A stretch of DNA of 17,019 nt. Source: CAVSWN01 sp046728115. Its GTDB lineage: Bacteria; Acidobacteriota; Vicinamibacteria; Vicinamibacterales; CAVVIG01. Numbering within the stretch: the first letter of the stretch is position 1; every line of letters starts with the position of its first letter. The notes beneath the pieces are model-generated. The model worked only from the letters and a program-made list of their open reading frames with translations. It did no database searches and was not told the DNA's origin. A program made the translations under genes and the position numbers. Where the stretch lies: NCBI GenBank assembly GCA_046728115.1, contig JBKPDW010000276.1:1-17019 (forward strand), given 5' to 3'. Of this stretch, positions 14,109-17,019 are shown in pieces.

Positions 14109-15836
14109 ATGCCTGCTGCCATCGCCCCCCGCTGGGACTCGCTCTCGTGCGACGATGCCGCGGCGAACCGGTTGGCGGAGGCCCTGACGATTCCGCCGAT
14201 CGTGGCTCGCCTGTTGTGCCTGCGCGACCTGTCCGAACCGGCGGCGGCCGCTCGCTTCCTGAATCCGTCGCTCGATCACCTTCACGACCCCATGCTGCTG
14301 GCCGACATGCGCGTGGCGGTCGATCGGTTGATGGGGGCGATCGCGCGGCGGGAGCGGATCGCGATTCACGGCGACTACGACGTGGACGGCATCACGTCGA
14401 CCGTGATCCTGCGCCGCGCGCTCGAGCTGCTCGGCGCCGACGTCACGCACTTCATCCCGGAGCGGCTGCGCGACGGCTACGGACTGCAGCCCGCGGCGAT
14501 CGAACGATTGCATCACGACGGCGTCGGCGTGGTCGTCTCGGTGGACTGTGGCATCAGGGGGGCCGATGCGGCGCGCCGCGCACGCGAGCTCGGCGTGGAC
14601 TTGATCATCACCGACCACCACGAGCCCGACGTCGAACTGCCGCGGGCCTTGGCGATCATCAATCCCAAGCGGCACGATTGCACGTACCCGGACAAGTACC
14701 TTGCCGGCGTCGGCGTATCGCTGAAACTCGTGCAGGCGCTGTGTCGGCAGGCGGGCCGCGACAGTTGGCTGTCCGGGTTCCTCAAGGTCGCGGCGATTGG
14801 AACGCTGGCTGACGTCGTGCCGCTCGTCGGTGAAAACCGTGTGATCGCGAAAATCGGTCTGGATCTGCTGTCGCGCGGTCCGCACAAGGTCGGCCTGCGG
14901 TCGCTCATCGAGGTCTCCGGGCTCGCCGGCAAGACGATCGACAGCTACCACATCGGGTTCATGCTGGCGCCGCGCGTGAACGCGGCAGGGCGCATGAGCA
15001 CGCCGGACATCGCCACGCGCCTGCTCCTGGCCGCCGATGAGACCCTCGGCGAAGAGGTACGGGATCTCGCGCTGCAGCTCGATGCCGAGAACCTGCGCCG
15101 CCAGGAAGAAGAAGCGGAGATCCTCGCCGCCGCGAAGAAGATCGTCCAGTCGGATCCCGAGATCGGCGCGCGTTCGGTTCTCGTCGTCGCAGGGGAAGGC
15201 TGGCATCGCGGCGTGATCGGCATCGTGGCCTCGAAGCTGGTGGACACGTTCTATCGGCCGGCAATCGTGCTCTCGATCGAGGGCGATCTCGCGCATGGTT
15301 CGTGTCGGAGCATTCCAGCGTTTGACATGCTCGGCGCGCTGGAACGCTGTGCGCCGCTGTTTGCGCGCTTCGGCGGTCACAGGCAGGCCGCCGGCTTGAC
15401 GATGGAGGCGGCGCGCGTGAGGGAGCTGCGGTCGGCAATTAACGACGTCGCCGACGAAACCATCGGCCCCGACGACCTGATGCCACGGCTGCGGATCGAC
15501 GGCGACCTGACGTTTCGCAGCATTACCGGCAGCGTGGCGGCGGGTGTCGCCTCGCTCGCGCCGTTTGGCGCCGGCAATCCGCGCCCCGTCTTTGCGGCTC
15601 GTGGCGTCGAGATCATCGACGGGCCGCGGACCCTGAAAGAGCGGCATCTCAAGATGGCGCTCAAGCAGGAAGGCCGCATCTTCCGAGCCGTGGCCTGGAG
15701 GGCGGCCGAGCGTCAGGAATACATCGAAGCGCACAAAGCCGCGCTGGACGTCGCCTTTTCGCTCGATCAGAACCAGTACAATGGTGAGACGTTTGTCGAG
15801 CTGACCCTGGCGGACGTTCGGCACTCTTCCAACTGA
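14109..15836 (+). CDS. recJ: Single-stranded-DNA-specific 5'-3' exonuclease RecJ
   Basis: Degrades single-stranded DNA 5' to 3' in recombination, mismatch and base-excision repair in the cytosol. Its 575 residues are the usual bacterial RecJ length. The DHH domain has GDYDVDG (88-94), SVDCGI with Asp146, TDHHEP with DHH at 169-171, and INPK, giving the two-metal site. The DHHA1 domain follows, with AGEGWHRGVIGIVASKL and the FGGHRQAAG motif (Gly422-Gly423-His424). An OB-like C-terminal part carries FGAGNPRP. ATG 14109 gives the standard N-terminus. No Shine-Dalgarno motif is present. The LptC-like gene starts six bases after the stop, so the two are probably co-transcribed; the recJ promoter must lie in or before the relic-containing spacer, or upstream of accA. 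Confidence 0.96.
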   Translation: MPAAIAPRWDSLSCDDAAANRLAEALTIPPIVARLLCLRDLSEPAAAARFLNPSLDHLHDPMLLADMRVAVDRLMGAIARRERIAIHGDYDVDGITSTVILRRALELLGADVTHFIPERLRDGYGLQPAAIERLHHDGVGVVVSVDCGIRGADAARRARELGVDLIITDHHEPDVELPRALAIINPKRHDCTYPDKYLAGVGVSLKLVQALCRQAGRDSWLSGFLKVAAIGTLADVVPLVGENRVIAKIGLDLLSRGPHKVGLRSLIEVSGLAGKTIDSYHIGFMLAPRVNAAGRMSTPDIATRLLLAADETLGEEVRDLALQLDAENLRRQEEEAEILAAAKKIVQSDPEIGARSVLVVAGEGWHRGVIGIVASKLVDTFYRPAIVLSIEGDLAHGSCRSIPAFDMLGALERCAPLFARFGGHRQAAGLTMEAARVRELRSAINDVADETIGPDDLMPRLRIDGDLTFRSITGSVAAGVASLAPFGAGNPRPVFAARGVEIIDGPRTLKERHLKMALKQEGRIFRAVAWRAAERQEYIEAHKAALDVAFSLDQNQYNGETFVELTLADVRHSSN

Positions 15837-15842
15837 TCGCGC

Positions 15843-17019
15843 GTGAGAAAGTACGTCCGCTTCATCGTAGGCGTGTTCGGGATCGTGTTTGCCGTCTTCG
15901 TGGCGGCGCAGCTCAGGAAACGTGTGCCGCAGGCGGCGGCGCCGCCCCCCGTGGCGCGCACCGACGCCGGCGCGGTGGTCGAAAGCACCGGCGGCGAGAG
16001 CATCCGCGTGAGTTCCTCGCGCGAAGAGTTCATGGTGAAGTACGAGCGCCAACTCACCTATGAGAACGGATCGAGCAAGCTGTTCGGCATACGCATCGTC
16101 GCGCCGGAGCGCGGCAGCGGCGGGCGCACGTTCACAGTAACGGCGAAAGAGGGTCAGGTCGGGCAGAAGGAGTCGACGTTCACGGTCGACGGCGACGTGG
16201 TACTGACCGCGTCGGACGGCCTCGAGGCGCGCACTGAACATGCGACGTACGCCGAGACCGACGGCATTGTCCGGGTCCCCGGGCCGGCGCAGTTCACACG
16301 CGGCCGGGTCAGTGGCAGTGGCACCGGCATGACGTACGACAAGAACGCCGACGTCCTGTGGTTGCTGGCCGATGCGCACGTCCGCGTAGCGCCCGATGAA
16401 AAGGGCTCAGGCGCCGCCGACGTCACCTCGGCAACCGCCGGGTTCGCGCGACGCGACAAGAACATTCGATTCGAGCAGGGTGTCAGGATCGACCGGCCGG
16501 GACAGACGATCCGGGCGGACACAGCCGTCGGGTATCTCACCGAGGACGAAAATCACATCGATTCAGTTCAGCTCCGCGGCAATTCCCACGTCACCACCGA
16601 GAAGCCGCCTGTCGGCGCGCTGCAGGATCTGACAGCACGCGACATGGATCTGAAGTACGGCTCGGATGGCGACGTGCTGCAGCACGCGCTCATCACGGGC
16701 GACGCCGTCATTCAGCTCGCAGGTGAACCGGGAACCCAGAATCGCCAGATCACCGCGCCGTTCATCGACGTCACGATGGCGCCGGATGGGACGACACCGA
16801 CGGCGCTGGCCGGCCGGGACGGCGTCCTGCTCACGTTTCCACCAGATTCCGAAGAGCCGGGTCGGACGATTCGCGCAAACACGCTGGACGCGAGGGGTGA
16901 ACCGGGCCGCGGGCTGACGCGCGGCGTCTTCACCGGCAAAGTCGAGTTCCGCGAGAAAAGCGACCAGCTCGATCGGCGCGCCAACTCCGGCGCCCTCGAT
17001 GCCGGGCTCAAGCCAGGCT
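15843..17019 (+). CDS. lptC: LptC-like LPS export periplasmic protein with OstA/LptA-like repeats (3' end cut)
   Basis: The frame is open from GTG 15843 to the window end (392 codons), so the C-terminus is missing. Residues 5-23 form a single membrane anchor (FIVGVFGIVFAVFVAAQL), followed by a proline/alanine linker and a long periplasmic beta-rich region. Repeated elements of the OstA/LptA type are visible: VDGDVVLTASDGLEARTEHATY, ADAHVRV..., RFEQGVRIDRPGQTIRAD, LRGNSHVTT, LITGDAVIQLAG and FTGKVEFRE. LptC bridges the LptBFG ABC transporter to LptA in moving LPS across the periplasm. The protein is already about twice the length of E. coli LptC (191 residues), so it may combine LptC- and LptA-like modules. 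It starts 6 bp after recJ. Other lpt genes would be expected downstream; that is inference. Confidence 0.8.
   Translation, partial: MRKYVRFIVGVFGIVFAVFVAAQLRKRVPQAAAPPPVARTDAGAVVESTGGESIRVSSSREEFMVKYERQLTYENGSSKLFGIRIVAPERGSGGRTFTVTAKEGQVGQKESTFTVDGDVVLTASDGLEARTEHATYAETDGIVRVPGPAQFTRGRVSGSGTGMTYDKNADVLWLLADAHVRVAPDEKGSGAADVTSATAGFARRDKNIRFEQGVRIDRPGQTIRADTAVGYLTEDENHIDSVQLRGNSHVTTEKPPVGALQDLTARDMDLKYGSDGDVLQHALITGDAVIQLAGEPGTQNRQITAPFIDVTMAPDGTTPTALAGRDGVLLTFPPDSEEPGRTIRANTLDARGEPGRGLTRGVFTGKVEFREKSDQLDRRANSGALDAGLKPG

Noticed and set aside
13956..16379. Minus-strand open frame of 807 codons antisense to recJ and the LptC-like gene
   Set aside because: Its composition is rich in Arg, His, Asp and Gly with no domain, and it mirrors recJ codon structure. 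It is a high-GC shadow frame, apart from reading through the relic's upstream repeat.

Overview
The window is about 64-65% GC by eye and densely coded. It reads as chromosomal housekeeping DNA of a diderm (LPS-type) bacterium, because it carries an LptC-like LPS-transport gene and a BamB-like beta-propeller. The gene content, the frequent GTG/TTG starts, the near absence of Shine-Dalgarno motifs and the degenerate CCGAGTCCC-type intergenic repeats fit Acidobacteriota, perhaps a Vicinamibacteria-like lineage. That placement is an impression from pattern and was not tested.

Layout: (1) 84-1552 (+): psd and pssA, the two steps from CDP-diacylglycerol and serine to phosphatidylethanolamine, 11 bp apart. 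(2) 1525-5400 (-): a very large NtrY-type membrane histidine kinase whose 3' end overlaps the 3' end of pssA by 28 bp. No response regulator is next to it in the window. (3) 5431-6438 (+): an unrecognised multi-pass membrane protein, divergent from the kinase across about 30 bp that hold overlapping -10-like boxes on both strands. (4) 6448-7605 (-): an exported PQQ-like beta-propeller protein, convergent with (3) and divergent from guaA across 34 bp that again hold overlapping -10 boxes. (5) 7640-13809 (+): guaA, dnaE (4-bp ATGA overlap) and accA, i.e. GMP synthesis, the replicative polymerase and the first step of fatty-acid synthesis. An 84-bp spacer with a strong composite hairpin separates dnaE and accA, and a hairpin overlaps the accA stop codon. 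(6) 13810-14108: a 299-bp spacer holding a decayed 214-bp element, namely an internally deleted, frameshifted GxxExxY-family gene on the minus strand between two imperfect 42-bp inverted repeats. (7) 14109-17019 (+): recJ, then an LptC-like gene that runs off the window end.

No tRNA, rRNA, CRISPR array, intact IS element or defence cluster was seen. The most unusual items are the GxxExxY relic with terminal inverted repeats, the two compact divergent promoters with palindromic -10 boxes and almost no leader, and the dnaE-accA hairpin. Several long open frames antisense to dnaE, guaA, recJ and the kinase were judged to be high-GC shadows.
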